Source of the DNA: Prochlorococcus sp. AG-418-I21
Lineage (GTDB): Bacteria > Cyanobacteriota > Cyanobacteriia > PCC-6307 > Cyanobiaceae
NCBI GenBank assembly: GCA_003214115.1
Contig: QCMA01000002.1
Location: 1-64,000 of the forward strand
Direction: 5' to 3'
Length of the DNA: 64,000 bases
The number at the start of each line of letters is the position of its first letter. Position 1 is the first letter of the stretch. The notes beneath the pieces were generated by a model that saw only the letters and a list, made by a program, of their open reading frames with translations, was not told where the DNA came from and did not search any database. Made by a program: the position numbers and the translations under genes. Positions 42,518-53,213 of the stretch are shown here, in pieces.

Positions 42518-43411
42518 ATGCTTATACTTCAAGCTTTTATACAATCTCCAGGAGAAACTTTTTTAAATTTAGGATTTATAACTATTAGATGGTACGGACT
42601 TCTTATTTCGGTTTCAGTTTTAATAGGCCTATTTGTCTCTAAAAAACTAGCAAAGGCAAGAAATATTAACCCTGAGTACATTAGTGAAATACTTCCTTCA
42701 TTAATAATCTCTTCAATAATTGGAGCTAGAGCTTATTACGTAATTTTTGAGTGGAGGCAATACAGCGGAGAGAACTTTTTTACTTCTTTTGAACTATTCA
42801 ATAACATCATTCAAATACCTTCTTTTCTTGCAGTTTGGGAAGGAGGCATAGCAATCCATGGAGGTCTAATTGGAGGATTAATATCTATTATCTATTTCTG
42901 TAAGTCGAAAAAAATTAATTTAAAAACCTTTATAGATATATTAATACCCTCGATTATTCTTGGACAATCAATAGGAAGGTGGGGAAATTTTTTCAATAAT
43001 GAAGCCTTTGGAGTTCCTACAAATTTACCTTGGAAATTATTTATACCTATCCAAAATAGGCCTTTAGAATTTTTTAATTATGAATTTTTTCATCCTACAT
43101 TTCTCTATGAGTCATTGTGGAATCTTTTGATTTTCATCGTCCTTATTATTACCTTTAATAAACAAAATAAAACAGATTTTTTCAGGCCTGGCTTTATTAG
43201 CTGTCTTTATTTAATAAGTTATAGCTTTGGACGATTCTGGATTGAAGGTTTAAGAACTGACCCACTATGCATTGGTGGACTTCCACCTTTTTGTGATGGC
43301 GGTATAAGAATGGCTCAATTTATAAGTATTTTTTTATTTTCTTCTGGATTAATTGGAATATTTTTTTTAAGATTGAGAACATATAGTGGGAAAAATAGAA
43401 AAAATGGATAA
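42518..43411 (+). CDS. lgt: Prolipoprotein diacylglyceryl transferase
   Basis: [44 protein letters not shown]. Confidence 0.96.
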   Translation: MLILQAFIQSPGETFLNLGFITIRWYGLLISVSVLIGLFVSKKLAKARNINPEYISEILPSLIISSIIGARAYYVIFEWRQYSGENFFTSFELFNNIIQIPSFLAVWEGGIAIHGGLIGGLISIIYFCKSKKINLKTFIDILIPSIILGQSIGRWGNFFNNEAFGVPTNLPWKLFIPIQNRPLEFFNYEFFHPTFLYESLWNLLIFIVLIITFNKQNKTDFFRPGFISCLYLISYSFGRFWIEGLRTDPLCIGGLPPFCDGGIRMAQFISIFLFSSGLIGIFFLRLRTYSGKNRKNG

Positions 43412-44159
43412 CAAAATATCCTTTATTGGTGTTGGTCCAGGCGATCCAGAACTATTAACTTTAAGAGCATTAAAAAAGATAAAAATTGCAGATGTCATTA
43501 TTTGGACTGATTCTCTAATTCCTGAAAAGATTTTAGATTCTGCTAGAAAAGGTTCTGAAAAAATAAAAACGAGTTCACTTAACTTAGAGCAAATCACCTC
43601 AATTATGATAGAAAAATTTAAGGCAGGGAAAACTGTTGTAAGGTTGCATGATGGAGACCCTTGCCTTTTTGGAGCAATTAGAGAGCAAATCGAAATTTTA
43701 AAAAACGAAAAAATTGAAATCGAGGTTGTTCCTGGAGTAAGTGCTTTTCAAGTTGCTGCAGCATATCATGAAGCTGAGTTAACAATCCCTGATGTAACGC
43801 AAACAATAATTTTAACTAGAGCAGGAGGTCGAACAGGGATGCCCGAAAAAGAATCTCTGAAAGATCTTGCGAAACATAATTGCTCTATATGTCTATACCT
43901 AAGTGCTAGGCATGTGAAAAGGTCTCAAGAAACTTTACTAGAGTTTTACCCTCCAGAGACTAAAGTGATTGTTGGATTTAGAGTATCTTGGGATGATGGT
44001 TGGACATCATTAATAGAATTAAAAGATATGGAAAAATTTTCTATTGAGAAAAAACTAATTAGAACAACCATTTACATAATTAGTCCAGCAATTAGTAATT
44101 CTCAAAAAAGATCTAATCTTTATAATCCATCTTATAAGCATCTCTTTAGGAATAAATAA
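43386..44159 (+). CDS. cobM: Precorrin-4 C11-methyltransferase
   Basis: [40 protein letters not shown]; start probably inside the lgt overlap (MDNKISF). Confidence 0.93.
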   Translation: MGKIEKMDNKISFIGVGPGDPELLTLRALKKIKIADVIIWTDSLIPEKILDSARKGSEKIKTSSLNLEQITSIMIEKFKAGKTVVRLHDGDPCLFGAIREQIEILKNEKIEIEVVPGVSAFQVAAAYHEAELTIPDVTQTIILTRAGGRTGMPEKESLKDLAKHNCSICLYLSARHVKRSQETLLEFYPPETKVIVGFRVSWDDGWTSLIELKDMEKFSIEKKLIRTTIYIISPAISNSQKRSNLYNPSYKHLFRNK

Positions 44160-44214
44160 TCTAAAAGTTGATAGAAAAAAATTAATTACTATAATTGGTA
44201 AAAATTTATTTGCT

Positions 44215-44709
44215 TTGAAAGAAATAAAATCTGTTTCGGGAATCAACAATAAAGGAGGAGATTCCTCTTTAAAGAGAATCGGAAATTTCATTAAAGAGGC
44301 TAGGTTAAGTAAAAATCAATCAATTGAAGAATTGGCTTCTGATTTAAAAATTGGAGCTCATCAACTTGAAGCCATAGAGGAAGGTAATGAAGAAAAACTA
44401 CCTGAAAAAGTATTTATCAAAGCAATGATTAGACGGATTTCACAGAAGCTAAAACTTGATACAGCATTTTTAATGAATGAATTCAAGACAGAGAGGAAAG
44501 AAGTGAAAATTGAAGAAATAGTTGAAGAAGTTTCCAGAAAAAATTATAAATCTAGGCAATCTAGGAATTTTAATCCACTAGGATTCCTAATACTTATTTT
44601 AATTTCAGGCTTTCTCGGACTAATCGCCTCGTCCTTAATTTTCAATTTATTTTCAGATTCTTCTCAGAATCAAACTCCAAAACAAGAACTTATAAAAAAA
44701 ACTAAATAA
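44215..44709 (+). CDS. HTH (RodZ-like) membrane protein
   Basis: IGNFIKEARLSKNQSIEELASDLKIGAHQLEAIEEGNEEKLPEKVFIKAMIRRISQKL plus TM. Confidence 0.85.
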   Translation: MKEIKSVSGINNKGGDSSLKRIGNFIKEARLSKNQSIEELASDLKIGAHQLEAIEEGNEEKLPEKVFIKAMIRRISQKLKLDTAFLMNEFKTERKEVKIEEIVEEVSRKNYKSRQSRNFNPLGFLILILISGFLGLIASSLIFNLFSDSSQNQTPKQELIKKTK

Positions 44710-46297
44710 CTTTTAATTCCAAATTCTTTAGTTCTTTTATTACATTACGGCATAATCCTAAGTTCCATTTTTCAAGAAGAAGATCATGGTTTCTATCTAA
44801 AGGTAAAAGTTGAAATGTAAGATTATTTTCCTGCAATTTTATTTGAACTGAGGAGATCACCTTGTCAGGTCTTTGATCAAGAGCTGCTGCTAGTCTCAGG
44901 ATTAATGACATTTCAAGAACTAATGTTTTATCTTCCTTGGATATTAAATTTTGCCAAGACTCATGTCTTTTCTTGGGTAGAGTCTTTCTGTGGTACCTAG
45001 CAATTGAAGCAATAATATTTGTTTCTGCTTCAGAATATCCCAACAAATCACAATTTTTTATTAAGTACCAAGAGTGTTTGTGATATGAACCAACATTCAC
45101 ATATTTCCCACAATTATAAAGATTAGAAGCTGCCCAAAGAAGTTCTTTAGCTTTAGGGTCATTATCGCTATGAAAGATATTTTTAGTCTGATCATAGATT
45201 TGAAAGGCAATATCAATCACTTTCTCAGCTCTTGTATTATCTACTCCAAACTTTCTGGCCTGATGAACTATAGTTGTTTTTCTAATATTGCTTTGAATAT
45301 TTAACTCATTTTTAATTATCCCTTTACGAAGCATCCAATCCACAACCAAACCCTCTCGAAGCGCCCTCTCACTTATTATTAATTCATCAAAATTCAACAT
45401 CTCCATTGCGGTGTTTAATATCAATGCTCCTGGAGTAATTATTTCTGCTCTTCTCTCACTTAATGAAGGTATTTTCTTGATTTCCGAAACTGGCAATTTA
45501 ATAAGTTTTTCCAATACATTTTGTAAATTTCCCCTCTTAAATTTATAACCATGCAACTTTTGTTTAGATTCTCCCAAATCATCTGAAATCAAATTTCCTA
45601 ATGAGGTTGCAGTGCCACTGGTTGCAATCATAGATAAAGGCTTATCTCCCTTAGATCTACTCTTTATTTTTCGAACAGATGGTTCTAAAGATCCTTTAAT
45701 AAAAGTTGTTAAAAAACTCGATCTTTCTGAAGTTATAGACCCTTTATTTAAAAAATCATTTTTAAGTCTTACCGCACCAATTCTCGAACTTGTAAGAGCT
45801 ATAGCATCTTTTTTATCTGCAAGAATTAATTCAGTAGATCCTCCTCCAATATCTATGATTACAAAAGACTGATCTTCAAAAGACATACCAGAAAGAACAC
45901 CAAGGTAAATTAATCTGGCTTCCTCAGATCCACTTATCATTTCTATTTGAATATCAGTTTCATCAAGAACTCTTTTAATAAAATATTGACCGTTTGGAGC
46001 TTCCCTAACTGCACTTGTTGCTGCTGTTACTATTTGTTTTACTCCATTACTTTTACAATATTCCTTAAATCGCTTAAGAGTAACTAATGCTCTTTGAATT
46101 GATTCTTCAGTAAGATTACCCTCCTCATCTCTTTCTCCCAGACGAGTGGTTGATTTATCAGAAAATTTTATTGAAAATGATTTTAATTCTTGATTAATTT
46201 CTGCTACCAAGAGATGTGTAGAGTTAGTTCCAATATCTATAGAAGCTACTAAAATTTGCTTTTCTTGAGAATATCTTAAATCTTGTTTCAGTATCAT
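44702..46297 (-). CDS. ppx: Exopolyphosphatase / GppA-family phosphatase
   Basis: VASIDIGTNSTHLLVAEI, IDIGGGSTELIL, HD-like C-terminus. Confidence 0.93.
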   Translation of the reverse strand: MILKQDLRYSQEKQILVASIDIGTNSTHLLVAEINQELKSFSIKFSDKSTTRLGERDEEGNLTEESIQRALVTLKRFKEYCKSNGVKQIVTAATSAVREAPNGQYFIKRVLDETDIQIEMISGSEEARLIYLGVLSGMSFEDQSFVIIDIGGGSTELILADKKDAIALTSSRIGAVRLKNDFLNKGSITSERSSFLTTFIKGSLEPSVRKIKSRSKGDKPLSMIATSGTATSLGNLISDDLGESKQKLHGYKFKRGNLQNVLEKLIKLPVSEIKKIPSLSERRAEIITPGALILNTAMEMLNFDELIISERALREGLVVDWMLRKGIIKNELNIQSNIRKTTIVHQARKFGVDNTRAEKVIDIAFQIYDQTKNIFHSDNDPKAKELLWAASNLYNCGKYVNVGSYHKHSWYLIKNCDLLGYSEAETNIIASIARYHRKTLPKKRHESWQNLISKEDKTLVLEMSLILRLAAALDQRPDKVISSVQIKLQENNLTFQLLPLDRNHDLLLEKWNLGLCRNVIKELKNLELKVI

Positions 46298-46401
46298 TTC
46301 TTTTTATAAGACGAAGATATCTTTAATCCATTAATAAATATACCCAACATTGATTATTAAATAATAGAAATCATTTAATCCTAGTAAGATTATTTAAAGT
46401 T

Positions 46402-47310
46402 ATGAAATATACAATAGGTCATATGCAAAATAAAAATCGACAAATTAAATTAAGTACTTTTTTTGAATTATTGAGGTGGAATAAGCCGACTGGAAGAATG
46501 ATCTTACTTATTCCTGCGGGATGGAGTTTATATTTAACCCCAGATGCTAATCCAACATTTTTAATGTTGCTAAGAATAATACTGGGAGGACTACTAGTAA
46601 GTGGATTAGGCTGCGTCGTTAATGATATTTGGGACAAAAAAATTGATCAAAGAGTTGTTAGGACAAAAAATAGACCTTTAGCTGCAAATAAAATCGGTCT
46701 TAAAACAGCTTATTCAATTCTTTTCTTTTTAATTTTATGTAGCTTCTTTTTAACTTTGTCACTACCTCAGCCTGGAAGAATCCTTTCAATTTCACTTGCT
46801 TTTTTAGCTTTACCTATCATTTTAATTTATCCTTCTGCCAAAAGATGGTTTAAATATCCTCAATTAATCTTATCCATATGCTGGGGTTTTGCTGTCCTAA
46901 TTCCCTGGGCCGCAAATGAAGGCAATTTAAATAGTATTGTTTTATTATTTTGCTGGCTGGCTACCATTTTTTGGACTTTTGGCTTTGACACGATTTATGC
47001 TTTAGCAGATAAAAAATATGATATCAAAATTGGAATTAATAGTTCCGCAGTTAACCTCAAGAAGAATACAAGAATAACCATTCAAATTTGTTATTTTTTA
47101 ACTTCTTTTTTTCTCGCAATATGCGGATTTATTAATCAAATGGATTTTATTTTTTGGCCAATTTGGCTTGCAACGTTAATCTTAATGCAGAGAGATATAC
47201 TAAAAGTATTTCCTGAGGAAAAGCAATCAATAAAAAATATTGGAAATCACTTCAAAAATCAATCAATTTATGGAGGAGTCATTTTATTAGGAATTATTAT
47301 TGCCTCGTAA
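46402..47310 (+). CDS. UbiA-type prenyltransferase (4-hydroxybenzoate-like)
   Basis: NDIWDKKIDQRVVRTKNRPLA, DTIYALADKKYDIKIG. Confidence 0.92.
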   Translation: MKYTIGHMQNKNRQIKLSTFFELLRWNKPTGRMILLIPAGWSLYLTPDANPTFLMLLRIILGGLLVSGLGCVVNDIWDKKIDQRVVRTKNRPLAANKIGLKTAYSILFFLILCSFFLTLSLPQPGRILSISLAFLALPIILIYPSAKRWFKYPQLILSICWGFAVLIPWAANEGNLNSIVLLFCWLATIFWTFGFDTIYALADKKYDIKIGINSSAVNLKKNTRITIQICYFLTSFFLAICGFINQMDFIFWPIWLATLILMQRDILKVFPEEKQSIKNIGNHFKNQSIYGGVILLGIIIAS

Positions 47311-47319
47311 ATTCTAGAT

Positions 47320-48189
47320 ATGGTTTTTAGATTAAAAAAAGGCGATTTAATAGATATTTTAGCTCCAGGCTCCTTTATTGATGAAGACGAAAATTTTCAA
47401 AAAGGCATAGAAATCTTAAAAAACTGGGGTTTGGAAATTAATGAAAATAATTCTCTATCAAAAAAATTTGGTTATTTTGCAGGCGATGATCTAACTAGAT
47501 TTGAAGAACTTGAAAAAGCTCAAAATAGTAAGCTAATCATTTTTGCAAAAGGAGGCTGGGGTTCAGCAAGACTTTTAGAAAAAGGACCTTCTTGGCAGCA
47601 TGGTTTAATGCTTGGATTCTCAGATACATGTTCTTTATTACTATCTAAATATTCTCAAGGATTTATAGGTTCTATCCATGGCCCCATGGTTACTAGCCTT
47701 TTCAAAGAACCAGAGTGGAGTCTTGAGAGATTAAGAAATTTACTTTTTGAGGGATATGTTGAGGACATAGTAGGAATCCCTTTAAGAGGTGGAAAAGCGA
47801 AAGGAGAAATAATAGTTTCTAACTTAACTATTGCTACTTTTTTAATTGGTACTAATCACTTTCCAGATTGCAAAGGGAAGATAATAATTTTTGAAGACAT
47901 TAATGAAGATATTTATAAAATTGATCGCATGTTGACTTACCTTAGGATGACTAAAACAATTTCTGAAATTGCGGGTATTGGATTCGGAAGTTTTTCTAAT
48001 GATTCCTGCGAACTTGAATGGAAAGATTTACTAAAAAACTGCATTATTGAAAGACTCCATGAGTTTGATTTTCCTATTCTTTTTGATCTCCCAATAGGCC
48101 ACCTATCAGGGAATGCATGCATCCCGTTAGGCTATGAAGCAACCTTAAATGGTAACAACGGCATTCTTAGTATCGATAAACCTTTTTAA
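47320..48189 (+). CDS. LD-carboxypeptidase (S66 family)
   Basis: FAKGGWGSARLLE, LGFSDTCSLLLSKYSQG, IPLGYEATLNG. Confidence 0.88.
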   Translation: MVFRLKKGDLIDILAPGSFIDEDENFQKGIEILKNWGLEINENNSLSKKFGYFAGDDLTRFEELEKAQNSKLIIFAKGGWGSARLLEKGPSWQHGLMLGFSDTCSLLLSKYSQGFIGSIHGPMVTSLFKEPEWSLERLRNLLFEGYVEDIVGIPLRGGKAKGEIIVSNLTIATFLIGTNHFPDCKGKIIIFEDINEDIYKIDRMLTYLRMTKTISEIAGIGFGSFSNDSCELEWKDLLKNCIIERLHEFDFPILFDLPIGHLSGNACIPLGYEATLNGNNGILSIDKPF

Positions 48190-48861
48190 CTAGGAGTTCT
48201 TCACAAAAAGTTTTGCTATTTTCAAATCTATAGGGGATGTAATTTTTATATTTGAATAAGTTCCTTCAATAATCTTCACTTTCCAATTAAGCATTTCGAA
48301 TAGTGAGGCATCATCTGTTACCTTCCAGTTTTTATCAATTGCCGTCTTATGAGCTTTTTTTAATCTATCCACTAAAAAGCCCTGAGGAGTTTGCGCTGCC
48401 CATAAATAATTTCTATCTGGTGTTTCTTTAATAAAACCTTCATCATCAACAATCTTTATTGTGTCCGTTACCTTAGTTGCCAAAATTACAGCTTCATTTT
48501 CATCTAATTGCTTGGCACAAAGGTCTATCAATTCAGGATTAATTAGACACCTAGCACCATCATGTATTAAAACTTTTTCAGCATCTTTTGGTAGCGCCTT
48601 TAAACCATTAAGTACTGACTGTTGTCTGGTTTTACCACCATTAATCCAATGAACTTTATGGGCAAAATCCTTTGCTGAATTTAATAATAAATTTTTATCT
48701 TTCGGTTGCCCAATTATTCCAACCCAATTTATTGAGCTTGCAGAAAATACAGATTTAAGTGTCCAATAAATCAAAGCCTCTCCCTCTAAATCAATAAGTA
48801 ATTTATTTTTTCCAGCTTTCATTCTGCTACCGCTCCCTGCAGCTGGTATTAAAAAGTACAC
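48190..48861 (-). CDS. ispD: 2-C-methyl-D-erythritol 4-phosphate cytidylyltransferase
   Basis: [47 protein letters not shown]. Confidence 0.95.
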   Translation of the reverse strand: MYFLIPAAGSGSRMKAGKNKLLIDLEGEALIYWTLKSVFSASSINWVGIIGQPKDKNLLLNSAKDFAHKVHWINGGKTRQQSVLNGLKALPKDAEKVLIHDGARCLINPELIDLCAKQLDENEAVILATKVTDTIKIVDDEGFIKETPDRNYLWAAQTPQGFLVDRLKKAHKTAIDKNWKVTDDASLFEMLNWKVKIIEGTYSNIKITSPIDLKIAKLFVKNS

Positions 48862-48953
48862 AATAGAAGATCTTAATATTTTCTAGACAATTATAAATAA
48901 AAGCATTATCTTTACACAAATAGTACTACGATTGAAAATTATAAAATTTCATA

Positions 48954-49703
48954 ATGTTCAATACAGATTCTTTATCAGGCAAAGTTGCTTTAATTACTGG
49001 AGCTAGCAGAGGGATTGGTAAAGAAATTGCTTTAGAATTAAGCCGCTTAGGAGCAGAAGTTTTTATTAATTACTCTTCTTCTGATGAAAAAGCTGACGAA
49101 GTTGTAAATTCAATAAAAAATTCCGGAGGTAAAGCTCATAAATTAAAATTTGATGTTTCAAAAGAGGATTCTGTCAGTATAGCTTTTGAAGAAATAATCA
49201 AAATTAATGGCACCATTGATATCCTCATTAACAATGCTGGCATTACGAGAGATGGACTATTGATGAGAATGAAATCGGAACAATGGGATGACGTAATAAA
49301 TACGAACTTAAAAGGAGTTTTTCTTTGTACAAAATATGCTTCAAAATTTATGATGAAAAAAAGAAGTGGTAGCATTGTAAATGTTTCATCTGTTGTTGGA
49401 ATAATTGGTAATCCAGGGCAAGCAAATTATTCTGCCGCCAAAGCTGGAGTTATTGGATTTACCAAAACTTGCGCTAAAGAATTTGCTTCAAGAGGTATAA
49501 AAGTAAATGCAATAGCTCCAGGTTTCATAGAAACAGAGATGACTGAAAAACTTAATACAGAACAGATTCTAAAAGTTATTCCTCTAGGAAAATTAGGAAG
49601 TTGTACTCAAATTGCAAACTTAGTAGCATTCTTAGTATCAAGTGATGCAGGAAATTACATTACAGGGCAAACAATTAGTATTGACGGGGGTATGAATATT
49701 TAA
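48954..49703 (+). CDS. fabG: 3-oxoacyl-ACP reductase
   Basis: ALITGASRGIGKEIA, NNAGITRDGLLMRM, YSAAKAGVIGFTKT, GGMNI. Confidence 0.95.
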   Translation: MFNTDSLSGKVALITGASRGIGKEIALELSRLGAEVFINYSSSDEKADEVVNSIKNSGGKAHKLKFDVSKEDSVSIAFEEIIKINGTIDILINNAGITRDGLLMRMKSEQWDDVINTNLKGVFLCTKYASKFMMKKRSGSIVNVSSVVGIIGNPGQANYSAAKAGVIGFTKTCAKEFASRGIKVNAIAPGFIETEMTEKLNTEQILKVIPLGKLGSCTQIANLVAFLVSSDAGNYITGQTISIDGGMNI

Positions 49704-49883
49704 TTAAGTACTTTGATATGGCTGGCCCAACTCATCTCTTAATCTTCTAATTTTTTGTAAAAGTTTTAATCTGCGACTTCTAGCAGTTAATGTCAAGAAA
49801 AATCTTAATGGAAAGTATATTAATGTCATAGCAATCGCTAAGATTGCGGTAAGAGTAAAAATAAGATTATTTGTTTCTTCCAT
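49704..49883 (-). CDS. Small membrane protein, 59 aa (not in ORF track)
   Basis: Own translation: MEETNNLIFTLTAILAIAMTLIYFPLRFFLTLTARSRRLKLLQKIRRLRDELGQPYQST; one TM and a basic tail; stop abuts fabG. Confidence 0.75.
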   Translation of the reverse strand: MEETNNLIFTLTAILAIAMTLIYFPLRFFLTLTARSRRLKLLQKIRRLRDELGQPYQST

Positions 49884-50014
49884 AACTTAAAGATACTATT
49901 ATTTGAGTTAATTTGTATGTCTCATTAAAAGAAATTCGGCTTTCCCCACTTAATTAAATATCCCTTAAAAATGATTCTATGGGAGATTAGAATAAGATTA
50001 AAGATCAAATAAAC

Positions 50015-51760
50015 ATGGCTAAAAAGTTAAGTTTTTCTAATGAATCAAGAGAAGAGCTAGAAAAAGGTGTAAATTTCGTAGCTAATGCAGTAAAGGTTAC
50101 TATCGGGCCAAAAGCAAAAAACGTTGTATTAGAAAAGAAATTTGGTTCGCCAGATATAGTAAGAGATGGATCTACAGTTGCTAAAGAGATCGAGATTGAA
50201 AACCCTATTTCCAATTTAGGTGCGAAATTAATAGAACAAGTCGCATCCAAGACAAAAGAGAGTGCCGGTGATGGAACAACAACGGCAACCATTCTGACTC
50301 AGAAGATGGTTCAGGAGGGGTTAAAAAATATTGCTTCTGGCGCTAACCCTATTGAGTTAAAAAAAGGTATGGAGGCAGGCCTAGCTTTTGTCATAGAAAA
50401 ATTACGTTCCAAAAGTATTTCATTGAGTGATTCTGATATCCAAAAAGTTGCAACAGTCAGTGCTGGAGGTGATGAAGAAATTGGATCTATAATTTCGAAA
50501 GCAATGGATATTGTTACTTCAGATGGTGTAATAACTGTTGAAGAATCTCAATCACTAGAAACAGAATTAGACATAACTGAAGGAATGTCTTTTGATAGAG
50601 GGTATAGTTCTCCATATTTCGTAACAGACCAAGAAAGACAAGTTTGTGAACTTGAAAACCCTAAAATATTAATAACTGATCAAAAAATCTCAACTTTAGT
50701 TGATCTAGTTCCAATACTTGAAGAAATTCAGAAGTCAGGCTCACCTTTTCTTATTCTTGCTGAAGATATCGAAGGAGAAGCTTTAACCACTCTAGTTTTA
50801 AATAAGAATAGTGGGGTTTTAAATGTTGCTTCCGTAAGAGCTCCGTTATTTGGTGAGAGAAGAAAAGCTGCCCTTGAAGATATTGCAATTCTTACAGGGG
50901 CTAAGTTGATTAGCGAAGATAAATCGATGACACTCGATAAAGTTTCTATTAATGATTTAGGAAAAGCAAAAAAAATAACTATCACAAAGGATAAAACTAC
51001 AATTGTTGCCTTCGAAGACACTAAAGATTTAGTTAAAGCGCGTGTAGAGAAATTAAAGAGAGAAGTTAATATAACTGAATCAGATTATGATCAGGATAAA
51101 ATCAATGAAAGGATAGCCAAACTAGCTGGAGGAGTAGCTCTTATAAAAGTTGGAGCTGCTACAGAAACAGAGATGAAGTATAAAAAATTGAGAATCGAAG
51201 ATTCCCTCAATGCTACAAAAGCTGCTATTGAAGAGGGTGTTGTTTCTGGAGGGGGACAAACTTTAATTGAAATATCAGATGAACTTTTAAATTCAAGTCA
51301 AACATGTTCTGATGATTTAAGAACAGGAATAAATATAATTAAAGAATCCCTTTTGGAACCCACCAAACAAATAGCAAAAAATGCTGGTTTTAATGGGGAT
51401 GTAGTTGTCTCTGAAATTAAAAGACTTAATAAAGGCTTTAATGCTAATTCAGGAAAATATGAGGATTTAAAAGATTCAGGAATATTAGATCCAACCAAAG
51501 TAATAAGATTAGCTCTTCAAGATTCAGTATCTATTGCAGCTATGCTACTCACAACAGAAGTTGCTATGGCAGATATTCCAGAGCCTGAAGCCGCAGCCCC
51601 TGGAGGACCAGGCGGAGATCCAATGGGAGGCATGGGAGGCATGGGTATGCCTGGAATGGGCGGTATGGGTATGCCCGGAATGGGAGGCATGGGTATGCCA
51701 GGAATGGGAGGCATGGGTATGCCTGGAATGGGGGGCATGGGTATGCCCGGAATGATGTAA
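50015..51760 (+). CDS. groL: Chaperonin GroEL paralogue with extended Met/Gly repeat tail
   Basis: [64 protein letters not shown]-terminal GMGMPGMG repeats. Confidence 0.96.
   Translation: MAKKLSFSNESREELEKGVNFVANAVKVTIGPKAKNVVLEKKFGSPDIVRDGSTVAKEIEIENPISNLGAKLIEQVASKTKESAGDGTTTATILTQKMVQEGLKNIASGANPIELKKGMEAGLAFVIEKLRSKSISLSDSDIQKVATVSAGGDEEIGSIISKAMDIVTSDGVITVEESQSLETELDITEGMSFDRGYSSPYFVTDQERQVCELENPKILITDQKISTLVDLVPILEEIQKSGSPFLILAEDIEGEALTTLVLNKNSGVLNVASVRAPLFGERRKAALEDIAILTGAKLISEDKSMTLDKVSINDLGKAKKITITKDKTTIVAFEDTKDLVKARVEKLKREVNITESDYDQDKINERIAKLAGGVALIKVGAATETEMKYKKLRIEDSLNATKAAIEEGVVSGGGQTLIEISDELLNSSQTCSDDLRTGINIIKESLLEPTKQIAKNAGFNGDVVVSEIKRLNKGFNANSGKYEDLKDSGILDPTKVIRLALQDSVSIAAMLLTTEVAMADIPEPEAAAPGGPGGDPMGGMGGMGMPGMGGMGMPGMGGMGMPGMGGMGMPGMGGMGMPGMM
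51638..51760 (+). repeat. 24-bp coding tandem repeat, 5 copies (GMGMPGMG)n at GroEL C-terminus
   Basis: Units at 51638, 51662, 51686, 51710 and 51734 (last one degenerate), with wobble-position differences. Confidence 0.95.
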
Positions 51761-51764
51761 AAAT

Positions 51765-52334
51765 TTAACTTGCTTTTTTATCGTTATTAATCCACTTTCT
51801 TAAATTTTTAATATTAGGCAGTGGGAGATTCTGGTTATCAGTAAGTTGTTTTACATTATTAGAATTTTGATCTTTGCTAAATATGCCATTACCACTAGAA
51901 GTTTCTAGACATTTTGATTGCCGTTTTGCTTCCTCTATATTTTCAACAGTTTTTGATAATTCAAGTTTAATTTGTTCTTGATTTTCTTCTTCATCTACTT
52001 CATCTATTAAAAGGGTTTGTTCTTGATTTTCTTCTTCATCTACTTCATCTATTAAAAGGGTTTGTTCTTGATTTTCTTCTTCATCTACTTCATCTATTAA
52101 AAGGGTTTGTTCTTGATTTTCTTCTTCATCTACTTCATCTATTAAAAGGGTTTGTTCTTGATTTTCTTCTTCAAGTTGATATTCCCTTGGAGCAGGGGTA
52201 TGGATTAATAAATCATTTAAAGAATCAATCCCAAATCTATGCACCCACTTAAGGACAATATTTTCTTTAAGCAAAATATTATTTTCTGAAGAGGCTTTTT
52301 TAAAAACTTCTATTAGATGATTTTTTAAAAGCAT
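51765..52334 (-). CDS. Hypothetical acidic-repeat protein (EENQEQTLLIDEVDE)n
   Basis: ORF with unique N-terminal helical region, repeat block and C-terminal NIKNLRKWINND. Confidence 0.75.
   Translation of the reverse strand: MLLKNHLIEVFKKASSENNILLKENIVLKWVHRFGIDSLNDLLIHTPAPREYQLEEENQEQTLLIDEVDEEENQEQTLLIDEVDEEENQEQTLLIDEVDEEENQEQTLLIDEVDEEENQEQIKLELSKTVENIEEAKRQSKCLETSSGNGIFSKDQNSNNVKQLTDNQNLPLPNIKNLRKWINNDKKAS
51972..52173. repeat. 45-bp perfect tandem repeat, about 4.5 copies
   Basis: TTGTTCTTGATTTTCTTCTTCATCTACTTCATCTATTAAAAGGGT at 51972, 52017, 52062 and 52107 plus a 22-nt partial copy at 52152. Confidence 0.97.
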
Positions 52335-52341
52335 AAATTTA

Positions 52342-53166
52342 TTAATTTAACTTTCTATTTAACAGAGGCCTTATGATAATCAAGGAAAAAACTGTTAAAG
52401 AAAATAAAATTGATATACAACTCTTACAAGTTAAATCACCATATGGGGCATGTAAAGCCACTAATTCTAAATTCATAGTTTCTGTATAAGCAGTCCTAAT
52501 AGGTTCAATCGCAAAAGTTAATGGATTTAATGAGGCTAACCACCCAAGCCAATTTGGCATAAAAGAGATTGGAGCTAAAGCAGTGCTTGCGAAAAGAAGG
52601 GGTAAGTTTATCACAAATATAAGCGCGATTAATTCAATATGTCCGGGCAAGACAAAAGCTAAACATAAACTTATTGATGTCACAAAAAGAACCAATAGAA
52701 TTAGTGTTGTAAAAACAATTCCTAAACCATATAAGTTAGGCCATCCATAACCCAAAATATATGAAACAACCATTATTACAATACTCTGAACAAAGCTAAG
52801 CATTGTTATGTAAATAAAAGAAGATAAAACTATGGATAATCTACTGGTTAAAGGAGCCACAAGTAATCTATTAAGAAATCCAAACTCTCTATCAAACATT
52901 AAAGGAAGACCAGAGTTTAAGGCTCCGCTAAAAGCAGTAAAAACAATAAGTCCCGCCCCTAAAAAGTTCCCATAAGAATCAACTCCTGGTAAAAAACCTT
53001 CAGGAGCTTTAGAGAATAGTGCCCCAAATAAAAAAAGCCAAATTATGGGTTGTAATATTCCTGCTAAAAGAGTTGATGGTCTTCTTTTTAATTGAATAAA
53101 TAACCTCTTTGTTAATGCAAATGTTTCTTGATACAAAAAAAATAAATTATACTGTTGTAATTCCAT
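52342..53166 (-). CDS. ABC-2 type transporter permease
   Basis: Multi-TM protein, MFDREFGFLNRLLVAPLTSRLSIVLSSF, SLNPLTFAIEPIR. Confidence 0.9.
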   Translation of the reverse strand: MELQQYNLFFLYQETFALTKRLFIQLKRRPSTLLAGILQPIIWLFLFGALFSKAPEGFLPGVDSYGNFLGAGLIVFTAFSGALNSGLPLMFDREFGFLNRLLVAPLTSRLSIVLSSFIYITMLSFVQSIVIMVVSYILGYGWPNLYGLGIVFTTLILLVLFVTSISLCLAFVLPGHIELIALIFVINLPLLFASTALAPISFMPNWLGWLASLNPLTFAIEPIRTAYTETMNLELVALHAPYGDLTCKSCISILFSLTVFSLIIIRPLLNRKLN

Positions 53167-53213
53167 AATTAGCAGTATTTAGTATTCATTATAGTTAGTT
53201 AACCAAAAGTTTT

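Noticed and set aside
51517-51755. Antisense and alternate-frame repeat ORFs over the groL tail ([16 protein letters not shown]..., [14 protein letters not shown]...)
   Set aside because: Shadow ORFs produced by the in-frame groL repeat; the groL frame is clearly the coding one
51972-52173. Tandem repeat as a CRISPR array
   Set aside because: Units are contiguous with no variable spacers, in frame within an ORF, and no cas genes are present
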